Positions 45,205-54,358 of a DNA stretch of 64,000 nt are shown here, piece after piece. The DNA is from RYN-230 sp963770545 (GTDB lineage Bacteria; Actinomycetota; Actinomycetes; Streptosporangiales; Streptosporangiaceae): positions 1 through 64,000 of the forward strand of contig CAVYQF010000006.1 in NCBI GenBank assembly GCA_963770545.1. The letters are read 5' to 3'. A program made the position numbers and the translations under genes. How positions within the stretch are numbered: position 1 is the first letter of the stretch; each line of letters begins with the position of its first letter. The notes beneath the pieces were generated by a model. It searched no databases and was not told where the DNA came from. It saw nothing but the letters and a program-made list of their open reading frames with translations.

Positions 45205-46023
45205 GTGGCTTCATTCGACTGCATAACGTTCCTTACCGACTACGGCCTGGAGGACGGGTTCGTCGCAGCCTGCCACGGGGTCGCCGCCCGCGTCGCCCCC
45301 GGGATCAGGCTCATCGACATTACCCACCTCGTACCGCCCGGTGATGTGCGCCGCGGCGCCGCGGTGCTGGCCCAGACCATCCCGTATCTGCCGAGGGGCG
45401 TGCACGTCGCGGTGGTGGACCCGGGAGTCGGGACCGCGCGCCGCGGGATCGCCGTCGCCGCCGGGGACTGCATCCTGGTCGGTCCCGACAACGGCCTGCT
45501 GTCCTGGGCGGTGGCCGCGCAGGGCGGGGCCACCGCCGCCTGCCAGCTGACCAATGGCGAGCTGTGGCTGCATCCGGTGTCACCGACATTCCACGGCCGC
45601 GACATCTTCACCCCGGTCGCCGCGCACCTGGCGGCCGGGGCCGACCTGGCCTCGGTCGGCACGCCGATCGACCTGGCGGACCTGGTGACGCTCCCCGCGC
45701 CGACCAGCCGGGTGCACGACGGCGAGGCCGAGGGTGAGGTCATGTCGGTGGACCGGTTCGGCAACGTCCAGCTCTCCATCGCAGCCGGGGACGCCGACCG
45801 CCTGGGACTGGGATTTGGCTCACCAGTGGTGGTCCGGTGCGGGCGGCGCCAGCTGACCGTGCCGTATCTGGAGACGTTCGCCGCGGTGGCTCCCGGGGAG
45901 ATCGTCGCCTACACCGACAGCGCCGGGCTCATCTCACTCGCCGTGAACGGCGGCGACGCGGCTGAGCAACTCGGGTTGCCGCCCGGGGCCCATGTCCGCC
46001 TGTCCGCGGCCATGCCCGCCTGA
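45205..46023 (+). CDS. S-adenosyl-L-methionine hydrolase (adenosine-forming, DUF62)
   Basis: The 272-residue protein has the family motifs FLTDYGLEDGFVA, IDITHLVPPGDVRRGAAVL, VVDPGVGTARRG, LVGPDNGLLSWA and the active-site SPTFHGRDIFTPVAAHL. Unlike fluorinases it lacks the long insert loop and so should use water, giving adenosine and methionine. The role may be SAM turnover. It is divergent from the DUF3263 gene and starts at GTG 45205. Confidence 0.9.
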   Translation: MASFDCITFLTDYGLEDGFVAACHGVAARVAPGIRLIDITHLVPPGDVRRGAAVLAQTIPYLPRGVHVAVVDPGVGTARRGIAVAAGDCILVGPDNGLLSWAVAAQGGATAACQLTNGELWLHPVSPTFHGRDIFTPVAAHLAAGADLASVGTPIDLADLVTLPAPTSRVHDGEAEGEVMSVDRFGNVQLSIAAGDADRLGLGFGSPVVVRCGRRQLTVPYLETFAAVAPGEIVAYTDSAGLISLAVNGGDAAEQLGLPPGAHVRLSAAMPA

Positions 46024-46110
46024 GCCGGTCCTGGGTCAGGCCATCCGCTCCCGCCTCCCGCGCGTCCTGAACGTGGCAGAATGCCCGGGGGACGATGGGA
46101 GGGTAAGCGC

Positions 46111-49100
46111 ATGGCGCAGCGGCTCCGGAGCCGGGCGACGGCGGCTGTCGCTGCCAGTCTGGCAGCGACCTGCATCGGAGTGGCGGCAGCGCCTGCCTTC
46201 GCGGACACCGTCCGTAACCAAGAGTGGTGGCTTACCTCTCTGCATGTAACCAAGGCGTGGCTTTCCAGCCGTGGTTCCGGCGTAACCGTGGCGGTGCTGG
46301 ACACCGGCGTGGACACCAACCAGCCCGACCTGGCCGGCTCGGTGACCACCGGGCGGGATTACACCGGCTCAGGCCGGACCGCGGGCGGGCCGTTCTGGGG
46401 TATCCACGGCACGGCAGTGGCTAGCCTCATCGCCGGGCACGGGCACGGGCCGCACCACGGTGACGGCGTCATAGGGGTCGCGCCTACGGCGAAGATCCTC
46501 TCCGTCCGGGTCACGCTCGAGAACAAGGATCCGCTGCTGGCCAATCCGACGGTGGTGGCCGCCCTGCCCGCGGCGATCGCCCGCGGTATCAATTACGCGG
46601 TCCGGCACGGCGCGCAAGTCATCGACCTGCCCCTTGACCCAGCCGCGCAGGCCGGCGGGACCACGACGGGAGGCAGCCCGGCCGAGAAGGCGGCGGTCGA
46701 GGCCGCGCTGCGCAAAGGAGTCGTCCTGGTCGCGCCGTCCGGCGACAACGGCGCCGGGACCGACACGATCAACTACCCGGCGGCCTACCCGGGCGTGATC
46801 TCGGTCGGCGCGTTCAGCCAGGCCTTCGTCAAGGCTCCGTTCACTAACCACCGGTCCTACGCGACCCTGACCGCGGCTGGGGACGGCGTCATCGCGGCCA
46901 ACGGCCCGGCCGCTTACGCAAAGCTGAAGAGCACCAGCGGGGCCAGCGCCGTGGTGGCAGGCATCGCCGCCCTGATCCGGTCGCAGTTCCCCACGTTCAC
47001 GCCGGCCCAGGTGGAACAGGCCCTGACCAGCGGCACGGTGTTCCGGCCCAAGAATGGCCAGAAGGACGGCTCCGGGATCGGCACCGCGGATGCCGCCGCT
47101 GCCCTGCTCGCGGCGGCCAAGATCAACGCCACGCCGACCGGTTCAGCGTCACCAGGTTCGGCGGTGAACCCGACCCCGCCAGCCGCCCCAAAGGTCAAGG
47201 TACACACCAAGAGCCTGTGGCAGGCGGTGCGTATCCCGGTGCTCGGCCTAGCGGCCCTGGTGCTGCTCGCCCTCATCATCCTGATCACCGTGCGAGTCCG
47301 GCAGCGCCGCGCGCTCGACGCCCAACTGGCCCCGCTGCAGGCTGCGGCACGGGCCTCCCGGGCGCAGTCGATGGCTGGAATGACCGGCATGGGCAGTCCC
47401 GGGCCCGGCTACGGGGGGCCCCCGGCTGCGATGATGGGCCCCGGCCCGGCGAGCAGCGAGCCGGTGGGCAGCGGCCCGGCGAATTTCGGGCTGGGCGGGG
47501 CCGAACCGGGATCGGTCCGGTTGGGATCATCCAGGCTGGCCCCGGCGGGCAGTAGGCCCGCGAGCGACGCGGTGGCCGACTGGCCCGGGGCCGACGACCC
47601 TACGCTCGGCGGCGTCATGATCGGCGGCGCTGGGGCTGGCGCCGGGCGGCCCATGTCGGCTTCGGTGGGCCGGCCTGTGATCAGCGGCAAGCCGCCGTGG
47701 GAAGAAGAAGACGACAACGTGCTGGCTCCGGCACCGATGCCGGCCCCGCCCGCGGCAGAACCAGGCCGCCCAGGAGGCCGGTTCCTGCTGCCGGGACGCG
47801 GGCTGGGCAGCCTGGACGCCGCGGGCGGACCGGGCACTGGCGGACCGGGCACTGGCGGACCGGGCACTGGCGGACCGGGCACTGGCGGACCGGGCGCGGG
47901 CGGCGCCCCGGCTGGCCGCGACTCCGCGAGCGCCGACCCTGCCGACCGGAGTTCCACTGCCGGTAGTTTCGCCCTGGGCAGCCCAGCCCTGGGCAGCCCC
48001 GCCGCGAGCAACTCCACCGCAGGCAACTCGGCCATGGGCAGTTCCGCCACGGGGGGCAAGTCCAGGAACAGCCTGAATCTGGGTGGCTGGAGCCTGGGTA
48101 AGCGCGGCGGCGATGGCGGAGCGGGAGAACATACCGGTGCTCCTGGGGCGGCGGATGACGCCGCCGGCGCACGAAACGAAACCACCGGTCCGGGAACCCC
48201 AGACACCGCCCCGGGCACCGGCAACCAGAGCCTGACCACCTCCGCGGGTCCCAGCGGACCTCTGGCCGGGTTCGGCGGTGCGGGGATCGGCGGTGCGGGG
48301 ATCGGCGGCGCAAGCCCGAACGCGGCTGCGGCCGCGGCCCGGGCTCGCTTCGGCCCATCCCCCTTTGACGACCCCTCGTTCGAAATCCCCGCGTTCAGTC
48401 CGTCCGTGTCCGACGGCCCCGCCTTCGACGACAGCGTGTTCGGGGCGCCCGGGCCGGGCACTCCCGGGCCGGCCACGCCACAGGATGAGCCGACTGTGGT
48501 TGGGCCAGCATGGGGTGGGCCAGCATGGGGTGGGCCAGCATGGGGTGGGCCAGCACGGGGTGGGCCAGCACGGGGTGGGCCAGCACGGGGTGGGCCAGCA
48601 CGGGCGGTGACTCCGCCGGATGTTCCCGCGAACGCCGACCGACCGAACGCCGACCGACCGGGCCCGACCGCAGGCAGCGGCGGTTCGCGTGGTTCACGCC
48701 GCCACGGCGCGGCGCGCGGGTCCTCGGGCGGGAACCCCCCGGTGACCGGCGGCGCAGACGCAGATGTTCCTTCGCTGGGCCGGACGGGCGACGCCCCGGG
48801 GCCGCCGATGCGGACGCTTGGCTCCGCGCACCGGCTAAACGCGGTGCGCGGACCCCGGGCGTCCGGTCATCCGCCCTGGGAACCGGCCGAGAAACCCGTC
48901 AGCGAACTGCCCTGGATGGACGCCCCCGGCTCGGGTCAGAGCCGGATGGTCCCGCCCCGCCGCGTCTTCCCGATGGGCGCCGAAGGACAGGCCCCCGGTT
49001 CGGCCGTCGGCCTGGGTGCGGGCGAGACGGGCGCAGGCGGCCCTAGCCCCGGAACCGGGACCAGCACCAGCACCAGCACCGGCTGGACAGACGAGCCCGG

Positions 49101-49332
49101 TCCCGCCGACCCTGGCCCGTCCATGACCACCTCCGGGCTGATTCGCCGCCGTCCCAGGAGCCAGAGCCCATTCCCCGACCTGAACGGTCCGCCCGCGGAG
49201 CTGGAGGGTCCGCCCGCTGCCGGATCTGCCGAGGAGCCCGAGGAGCCGAGGCCGATGTACTCCTGGAACCCGTCCGATCCCACCGAGGCTTTCCCGGCGG
49301 TTCCACCACCGGGAGACTCGCGGCCAGGCTAG
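46111..49332 (+). CDS. Mycosin-like subtilase (S8) with long disordered C-terminus
   Basis: The 1,073-residue protein has a signal peptide (AAVAASLAATCIGVAAAPAFA), a subtilase domain with Asp64 (AVLDTG), His99 (GIHGTA) and Ser276 (KSTSGASAVVAG), and a membrane helix (IPVLGLAALVLLALIILITV) as in type VII secretion mycosins. The Ser motif has Ser for the usual Gly, and Asp212 lies at the oxyanion Asn position (SGDNG). After the helix come about 650 residues rich in Gly, Pro, Ala and Ser, far longer than mycosins. No other type VII genes are nearby. Confidence 0.85.
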   Translation: MAQRLRSRATAAVAASLAATCIGVAAAPAFADTVRNQEWWLTSLHVTKAWLSSRGSGVTVAVLDTGVDTNQPDLAGSVTTGRDYTGSGRTAGGPFWGIHGTAVASLIAGHGHGPHHGDGVIGVAPTAKILSVRVTLENKDPLLANPTVVAALPAAIARGINYAVRHGAQVIDLPLDPAAQAGGTTTGGSPAEKAAVEAALRKGVVLVAPSGDNGAGTDTINYPAAYPGVISVGAFSQAFVKAPFTNHRSYATLTAAGDGVIAANGPAAYAKLKSTSGASAVVAGIAALIRSQFPTFTPAQVEQALTSGTVFRPKNGQKDGSGIGTADAAAALLAAAKINATPTGSASPGSAVNPTPPAAPKVKVHTKSLWQAVRIPVLGLAALVLLALIILITVRVRQRRALDAQLAPLQAAARASRAQSMAGMTGMGSPGPGYGGPPAAMMGPGPASSEPVGSGPANFGLGGAEPGSVRLGSSRLAPAGSRPASDAVADWPGADDPTLGGVMIGGAGAGAGRPMSASVGRPVISGKPPWEEEDDNVLAPAPMPAPPAAEPGRPGGRFLLPGRGLGSLDAAGGPGTGGPGTGGPGTGGPGTGGPGAGGAPAGRDSASADPADRSSTAGSFALGSPALGSPAASNSTAGNSAMGSSATGGKSRNSLNLGGWSLGKRGGDGGAGEHTGAPGAADDAAGARNETTGPGTPDTAPGTGNQSLTTSAGPSGPLAGFGGAGIGGAGIGGASPNAAAAAARARFGPSPFDDPSFEIPAFSPSVSDGPAFDDSVFGAPGPGTPGPATPQDEPTVVGPAWGGPAWGGPAWGGPARGGPARGGPARGGPARAVTPPDVPANADRPNADRPGPTAGSGGSRGSRRHGAARGSSGGNPPVTGGADADVPSLGRTGDAPGPPMRTLGSAHRLNAVRGPRASGHPPWEPAEKPVSELPWMDAPGSGQSRMVPPRRVFPMGAEGQAPGSAVGLGAGETGAGGPSPGTGTSTSTSTGWTDEPGPADPGPSMTTSGLIRRRPRSQSPFPDLNGPPAELEGPPAAGSAEEPEEPRPMYSWNPSDPTEAFPAVPPPGDSRPG
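47824..47898 (+). repeat. 15-bp tandem repeat, four to five copies, in the subtilase gene
   Basis: Unit GGCGGACCGGGCACT repeats perfectly four times from 47824 to 47883, then once partly changed, coding for GGPGT. In-frame units of five codons let the copy number vary without breaking the protein. Confidence 0.9.
48498..48604 (+). repeat. 15-bp tandem repeat, seven copies, in the subtilase gene
   Basis: Unit GGTGGGCCAGCATGG (four of seven copies have CACGG) encodes WGGPA or RGGPA. The graded change from TGG to CGG along the array suggests stepwise duplication of single units. Confidence 0.9.
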
Positions 49333-49335
49333 CCC

Positions 49336-49394
49336 TTCTGTCCAGGGCCGTTCTGTCCAGGGCCGTTCTGTCCAGGGCCGTTCTGTCCAGGGCC
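49336..49394. repeat. 15-bp tandem repeat, four copies, between convergent genes
   Basis: TTCTGTCCAGGGCCG repeats four times just after the subtilase stop and before the acyltransferase stop. It is non-coding and probably the product of replication slippage. Confidence 0.85.
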
Positions 49395-49400
49395 AGGAGG

Positions 49401-50093
49401 CTAGCCAGCGGCGGATGCCCCGCCGTTCAGTTCCGCCTTGCGGACCGACGCGTAGACGGGCACATACTCCTGGCCGGATAGGTCGTGGATGGCCTGGATA
49501 ACCTCGTCCGTGATGGCGCGGCGGGCCTTACCCGGAGCCGTCCCCTGGTACGCCTCGAAGGTGAGCGGCTTGCCGATCCGCATCGATACCTGATGCAGGC
49601 GGGGCACCGCGTGCCCGGGCGGGAGGATGCGGTCCGTCCCGATCATCGCGACCGGGATCACGGGCAGGCCGGAGTTCAGCGCGAGCCAGGCCACGCCGGT
49701 ACGGCCGCGGTACAGGCGTCCGTCCGGGGACCGGGTGCCCTCCGGGTAGATGCCGAACAACTGGCCGCGGCGCAACAGCGCCAGCGCCGCCTCCAGCATG
49801 TCCTGCCCGGCCCGGGCCTGGGCTCGGTCCACCGAGAGTTGGTTCGTGGACCGCAGGTAGGTGCCGGCCAGCCGCGAGCCCACGCCCCGGCCGGTGAAGT
49901 ACTCCGACTTCGCGGCGAAGGTGAGCGGGCGGTCCAGCATCAACGGGAGGAAGATCGAGTCGACGATGGACAGGTGGTTGGAGGCCAGAATGGCGCCTCC
50001 TTCGGGGGGGATGTGCTCAAGGCCGGTGATCTGCGGCCGCCAGAGCACGCGCAAGAGCGGGCCGGCCACCACCCTGGACAGCTGGTACTGCAC
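49401..50093 (-). CDS. plsC: 1-acylglycerol-3-phosphate O-acyltransferase
   Basis: The 230-residue protein has the PlsC boxes: NHLSIVDSIFLP (His40, Asp45), GIYPEGTRSPDGRLYRGRTGVA and IPVAMIGTDRILPPG. It acylates lysophosphatidate to phosphatidate for phospholipid synthesis at the inner face of the membrane, held by a short N-terminal amphipathic segment. It runs alone and is convergent with the subtilase gene. Confidence 0.92.
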   Translation of the reverse strand: MQYQLSRVVAGPLLRVLWRPQITGLEHIPPEGGAILASNHLSIVDSIFLPLMLDRPLTFAAKSEYFTGRGVGSRLAGTYLRSTNQLSVDRAQARAGQDMLEAALALLRRGQLFGIYPEGTRSPDGRLYRGRTGVAWLALNSGLPVIPVAMIGTDRILPPGHAVPRLHQVSMRIGKPLTFEAYQGTAPGKARRAITDEVIQAIHDLSGQEYVPVYASVRKAELNGGASAAG

Positions 50094-50252
50094 CCAACAA
50101 CTCCTGGAATGTCGATCCGCCTTGGCTGCTCAAAGATATCCGGGGTCAGCCGATGCGGACGAGGGCTGGCGGTCATCCTCGCGCCGACTGGCGGTCATCC
50201 CCGCCCGCGCATCAGACCATCGCGACGAGGCGAGCCCGGCCGGTCCCCCCGC

Positions 50253-51893
50253 TCAGTTAGCGCAGATGTTCTGGCTGGCGGTCCGCGAGGAGAAGCTGGG
50301 CGACGGGGTCGGGGAGGCCGCCTGGCCTACACCCTCGGTCTGGGTCGTGGTCGTGGTGCCGTAGTTACTGCCGAGCAGGAGGACGAGCCCATTGCTGGTG
50401 CCCGGGACCTCCTGGACCGCGGAGCCGGGGACCTTGCGCGCCAGCAGCCGGGCCGCGGCCGCGTGGCCCGCGTGGTACTTGATCACCGTCTCGGTGATGT
50501 CCTGCGTGTTCTCCTGGACCATGCTGGTGACGTTGAAGCCCTTCTGCTGGAGCAGGCTGCCCACGGAGTCCTGCAACCCGTACTGCGCGGTGCCGTTGCG
50601 GACCGACACCGCGACGGTGTGCGGCGAGATGTGCAGCTTCTTGGCCGGCTTCAGCGACGTGTTGCTCACCGGGATGTCGTCGCGGAAGTCCTGGAAGATC
50701 GTGCTGTCCTCGGGCTGGGTCCACAGCAAGTTGGCCGTGTCGGTCGGCACCACCAGCTGCCGGGGGTAGGTCGGCAGGGTGAAGAAGGTGACCTGGCTGG
50801 CGGGCAGGTTCCGGACGCTCATGGCCAGGTTGTACAGCCCGTGGATGCCGCCGAGCTGGCTGTCGATCGTGATCGACTTGGTGGCCGCGTCGAGGAATCG
50901 GTAGATCGCGATCGGGTTGAGCAGCTTGCTCTTCACCCGCGCGACGAGCGAGGACATGAAGGCCTGCTGACGGCCGATCCGTTCGAGGTCGCTGCCGTTG
51001 CCGAGGGTGTACCGGGCGCGGACGTAGGCCAGCGCGACGTAGCCGTGCAGCAGGTGATGCCCGGGCGAGAGGTGCAGATTGGACTTGGGGTCGTCGATCT
51101 TGGCGGTGTTGCACTCCTCAACCCCGCCGACCGCGTTGACCATGGCCCGGAAGCCCTCGAAGTTGATGGACACGAAATGATCGATGTGGATGCCGGTGTC
51201 CTGCTCGAGGGTCTTGATCGTGCAGGCCACCCCCAGGTCGGTGTGGTTGCCGTCCAGGTTGCCCAGGGCATAGGCCTCGTTGATCTTGAAGGTGGTGGGT
51301 GCGGACGTATGGCCGTTGCCCATCTCGCACGCGGGGATGTTCACCCACGAGTCACGCGGGATCGACATGACGTTGACCCACTTCCGGTCGGCGGAGATGT
51401 GCATGATCATCAACGTGTCGGACTGGTCGGTGGTCAGGTCCTGCCCGTAGCCCTTGCCCACGCCGTTGCGGGTGTCCGAGCCGATGATCATGATGTTCTC
51501 GGCCTGCGGGTGGGTGTCAACCGGCTGGGTGCCAAGTTCACCGGAGATGTTGACCTGGTGAATGTTGCCGTTGAGGTGGCGATAGACGGCGTAGGCGCCG
51601 CCCAGGGCCAGCAGCACCACGACCGCGACGCCCCCCGCCGTCCAGGCCAGGACCTTTTTCTTCCGACCGGGATGGTGATTGACCGGCATCGGGGTGGCCG
51701 GGCCAGCGCCCGGCGGAACAGGAGGATCGGCCGCGCCGCCCTGAGTAGAGTCAACTACGTCAGCAGAGTCAACTACGTCCCCGGTAGGGCCGACCGCGCC
51801 ATCGGTGCTGGCCGGCCCGGGCTCCGGTGGGTCCTCACCCCCCTGCCCATGCCCGTGGCCTGGACCAGACTCGTCCATGTCAGCGGGCCCCAT
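50253..51893 (-). CDS. LytR-CpsA-Psr (LCP) family cell-wall ligase with LytR_C domain
   Basis: The 546-residue protein has a low-complexity cytoplasmic N-terminus and a membrane helix (VLAWTAGGVAVVVLLALGGAYAVYRHL). The LCP domain (about 120-330) carries NIMIIGSDTRNGVGK, TLMIMHISADRKWVNVMSIPRDSWV, IDHFVSINFEGFRAMVNAVGGVEECN and YVRARYTLGNGSDLERIGRQQAFM (catalytic Arg and Asp set). A LytR_C domain follows near 435-520 (VSVRNGTAQYGLQDSVGSLLQQKGFNV). It transfers glycopolymers from lipid carriers to peptidoglycan. ATG 51893 begins the frame. Confidence 0.92.
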   Translation of the reverse strand: MGPADMDESGPGHGHGQGGEDPPEPGPASTDGAVGPTGDVVDSADVVDSTQGGAADPPVPPGAGPATPMPVNHHPGRKKKVLAWTAGGVAVVVLLALGGAYAVYRHLNGNIHQVNISGELGTQPVDTHPQAENIMIIGSDTRNGVGKGYGQDLTTDQSDTLMIMHISADRKWVNVMSIPRDSWVNIPACEMGNGHTSAPTTFKINEAYALGNLDGNHTDLGVACTIKTLEQDTGIHIDHFVSINFEGFRAMVNAVGGVEECNTAKIDDPKSNLHLSPGHHLLHGYVALAYVRARYTLGNGSDLERIGRQQAFMSSLVARVKSKLLNPIAIYRFLDAATKSITIDSQLGGIHGLYNLAMSVRNLPASQVTFFTLPTYPRQLVVPTDTANLLWTQPEDSTIFQDFRDDIPVSNTSLKPAKKLHISPHTVAVSVRNGTAQYGLQDSVGSLLQQKGFNVTSMVQENTQDITETVIKYHAGHAAAARLLARKVPGSAVQEVPGTSNGLVLLLGSNYGTTTTTQTEGVGQAASPTPSPSFSSRTASQNICAN

Positions 51894-52164
51894 GCGTTCT
51901 CACCCCATACCCAGAGCCGATGGGGGCTCGTGCGGTGTCCGCGCGGGACGCGCGGCCGTCGCGGAGCGTCACACCCGGGTGCACAAACCACCTCACTCGG
52001 CGCAACGCTATAGCCGTGCGGATAGTTTCCCCGCCCACTAAGTACCCACCTGAGGGTAAATAGTCGCCTTAAGTACGGGTAACGGCGAGTAACTGTTCTA
52101 ACAGCCACAGTACACGGCGTGGTTCCGGGCAAATCCGGCGCCTTTAGTCTATAAATCCGATCGG

Positions 52165-52179
52165 TAAAACGTAGTTTTA
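52165..52179. promoter_or_regulatory. Short palindrome in the LCP-nitroreductase intergenic region
   Basis: TAAAAC and GTTTTA flank GTA, 36 bases before the nitroreductase start, within an AT-rich part of the otherwise featureless 51894-52215. It could be a repressor site or part of a promoter. Confidence 0.3.
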
Positions 52180-52215
52180 GGATGGGCGACAGCGCATTCC
52201 AGTGAGAGGATCCCC

Positions 52216-52878
52216 GTGCCCGCATCAGAGGCTGAGCCGCTGCCGGTTCTCGACGCCCTGCACTCGACCCCGGCCCGCCGCTACCTGTCTTCCGAGCCGA
52301 TCCCTGACGAGGTCATCTGGGCCATCCTCGACGCGGCGGTGCGCGGCCCGACCGGCGGCAACCAGCAGGGGTGGGGCTGGGTCGTGGTCACCGACCCGGA
52401 GGTCAAACGGCAGATCGCCGCGTGGTACCTGGAGGGCTGGGAGCGGGCTTACGGCCGCCGGCGCGAGGAGATCCTGGCCGCACCCCCGGGTGCGGACGGG
52501 CTGAGCCGATCCTCGTTCCTGGCCGCCGAGCACCTGGCCCACCACCTCGCCGAGGCCCCGGTGTGGATCTTCCCGGTGCTGCGCAACGCGGCTGGCGCCC
52601 GCAGTCCCCGGCTGGGCAGCTCGATCTATGGCGCGGTCCAGCAGCTCATCCTGGCCGCGCGCGCCCACGGCGTGGGCACGACCCTGACCACGCTGTACGC
52701 CGGCCACGAGGACGAAGTGCGGGAATTGCTGGGACTCCCCGAGGATGCGATGACCATGGCCCTGCTCCCGCTGGGCTACCCGGCCCGGGGCCGCTGGGCG
52801 CAGCCCAAGCGCCGCCCGGTGGAACAAGTCGTGCACTGGAACCAGTGGGGAGCCACCCGTCCCCGCCCCGGGCTCTAG
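52216..52878 (+). CDS. Nitroreductase-family FMN oxidoreductase
   Basis: The 220-residue protein matches the nitroreductase fold: HSTPARRYLSSEPIPDEVIWAILDAAVRGPTGGNQQGWGWVVV (FMN-binding Arg and Gly-Asn), LILAARAHGVGTTLTTLYAGHEDEVRELLGLPEDAMTMALLPLGYPARG. It reduces nitro, quinone or other electron acceptors with NAD(P)H; the substrate is unknown. GTG at 52216 follows GAGAGGA. Confidence 0.9.
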   Translation: MPASEAEPLPVLDALHSTPARRYLSSEPIPDEVIWAILDAAVRGPTGGNQQGWGWVVVTDPEVKRQIAAWYLEGWERAYGRRREEILAAPPGADGLSRSSFLAAEHLAHHLAEAPVWIFPVLRNAAGARSPRLGSSIYGAVQQLILAARAHGVGTTLTTLYAGHEDEVRELLGLPEDAMTMALLPLGYPARGRWAQPKRRPVEQVVHWNQWGATRPRPGL

Positions 52879-52890
52879 GCCTGCTGGCCC

Positions 52891-53289
52891 TTAGCCTGAC
52901 CCGACACGATGGCGCCGGGCCTGCCGCCTGGCTTTACGCTCCAGGCGCGCGGCCTGGTGTTCAGCTTGGAGCGCAAGGCGCCCGGCCTGCCGTTCAGCTT
53001 GGAGTTCCATGAGCTGGACCTGCCGTTTATTCCAGGCCGACAGGCGCGCGAAGGCGCTGGCCCCGCTCTCCTGGCCCAGCCCGCGCAGCGCCCCCAGCAC
53101 GATGGCGCCGACGATCACCCGCTCCTGGAAGCGGCGGCTTCGCAGCACATGACCCACCACGCCCAGTCCAACCAGCCCTAGCGCCGCCTTACCGGCCGAG
53201 CCCCAGTCCCCCGGCTGGACGGCCGGCCTACTTCTGCCCGTCGCGATGTTGGCCAACGGCCTTCCGGCACTCTGCCCTGATCTTGACAT
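52891..53289 (-). CDS. Hypothetical membrane-associated protein with basic coiled coil
   Basis: The 132-residue protein has a weakly hydrophobic middle (ALGLVGLGVVGHVL, VIVGAIVLGALRGLG) and a C-terminus of repeated AERQAG, ALQAEHQAARLERKARRQ that forms a charged helix. I do not recognise the family. The ATG at 53289 is the best start. It is convergent with the nitroreductase and followed upstream by tRNA-Thr. Confidence 0.55.
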   Translation of the reverse strand: MSRSGQSAGRPLANIATGRSRPAVQPGDWGSAGKAALGLVGLGVVGHVLRSRRFQERVIVGAIVLGALRGLGQESGASAFARLSAWNKRQVQLMELQAERQAGRLALQAEHQAARLERKARRQARRHRVGSG

Positions 53290-53427
53290 GTCGCCTCCCC
53301 GCCTGGAGCGCCCGCGCGCATAGCCAGCGTGCCGCGCGATGAGGCTTCCTGGCGTCACCCTCGAGAGGGTGACCCAGTTCCCGGGCGGCCCTAGTCTGGA
53401 GCCGGATGGGGAGAGCCGGTGCTCCGG

Positions 53428-53500
53428 AGCCGGTGAGCGGGATCGAACCGCTGACCTGCCGTTTACAAGACGGCTGCTCTGCCAACTGAGCTACACCGGC
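53428..53500 (-). tRNA. tRNA-Thr(TGT)
   Basis: The minus strand gives GCCGGTGTAGCTCAGTTGGC as D-arm side, anticodon stem GCCGT/ACGGC with loop CTTGTAA giving anticodon TGT, a T-arm with GGTTCGATCCC and a matching acceptor CACCGGC. No CCA is encoded. The cloverleaf is intact. Confidence 0.95.
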
Positions 53501-53711
53501 GGGGTTCGCGCAATCGTAGCCGACCGCAGCCTGGTGTGCGGCGCAGCGGCATGACCAGGACCTCAGCCCACCCGGGAGGCGTGACTTCTAGTCACCCAGG
53601 GGGAGCTATCCGCGAATCTTCGTCCCTCTGGGGGGAGCCAAAGCGTCGGTTAACGACGTACTATCCGGCTAACGCGGTCGCTTGGTCACAAGGTCACAAG
53701 GGGGTGGGTGA

Positions 53712-54347
53712 ATGACCGGACTCGTGCCCAGTGGTATCGACGAGATCGGGCTGGCGCCCGGCAGCCACGTCTGCGCTTTCTATCGCGGCGATACCGACCG
53801 GGACCGCCTGCTCAGCGGCTACCTCGGCGCGGGGCTCACCGCTGGCGACAAGTGCATCTGCGTCGTGGACTCCGCGAACACCGCGGAGCGGCTGGAGTTG
53901 CTGCCCGGGGCCTGTGGCGAGCCCGGGCCCGACACCGGCCAGCTGGACATCCACCTGCCCGAATCGACCTACCTGGCCGGAGGCGAGTTCACCACCGGCG
54001 ACATGCTCACGTTCTGGACCGAAGGCATGGTCAAGGCGGAGGTCGAGGGTTACTCCTTCTGCCGGCTGGTAGGCGAGATGACCTGGGCGCTGCGCGACGC
54101 CCCGGGCGTCGAGCACCTGGTCGGCTACGAGTCCGAGCTGAACCGGGTCACCTCCTGCTACCCCGTCGTGGTGCTGTGCCTGTACGACCTGGACCGCTTC
54201 AGCGGCGAGGTCGTGGTCAACATCGTCAAGACCCATCCGCAGGTCCTCATCCAGGGCATCCTGGTCGAGAACCCGTACTACGTCGGGCCGGACGAGTTCC
54301 TGGGCTCGCTCGGTACCGCACCCACGGCCCGATCAGCCAGCGCCTGA
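53712..54347 (+). CDS. MEDS-domain sensor protein
   Basis: The 211-residue protein is one MEDS (methanogen/methylotroph DcmR sensory) domain: GLAPGSHVCAFYRGDTDRDRLLSGYLGAGLTAGDKCICVVD, WTEGMVKAEVEGYSFCRLVGEMTWALRDAPGVEHLVGYESELN, YPVVVLCLYDLDRFSGEVVVNIVKTHPQVLI. Such domains sense small organic or one-carbon signals, named after the dichloromethane regulator DcmR. It lies 12 bases before the PucR regulator and probably modulates it or another partner. Confidence 0.85.
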   Translation: MTGLVPSGIDEIGLAPGSHVCAFYRGDTDRDRLLSGYLGAGLTAGDKCICVVDSANTAERLELLPGACGEPGPDTGQLDIHLPESTYLAGGEFTTGDMLTFWTEGMVKAEVEGYSFCRLVGEMTWALRDAPGVEHLVGYESELNRVTSCYPVVVLCLYDLDRFSGEVVVNIVKTHPQVLIQGILVENPYYVGPDEFLGSLGTAPTARSASA

Positions 54348-54358
54348 CCGGCCGCGCG

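Noticed and set aside
48498..48604. Regular short repeats resembling a CRISPR array
   Set aside because: Units of 15 bp have no spacers and are in frame with the protease gene; no cas genes are present.
49485..52013. 842-codon open frame on + strand over plsC and the LCP gene
   Set aside because: Antisense shadow; both minus-strand genes have complete conserved domains.
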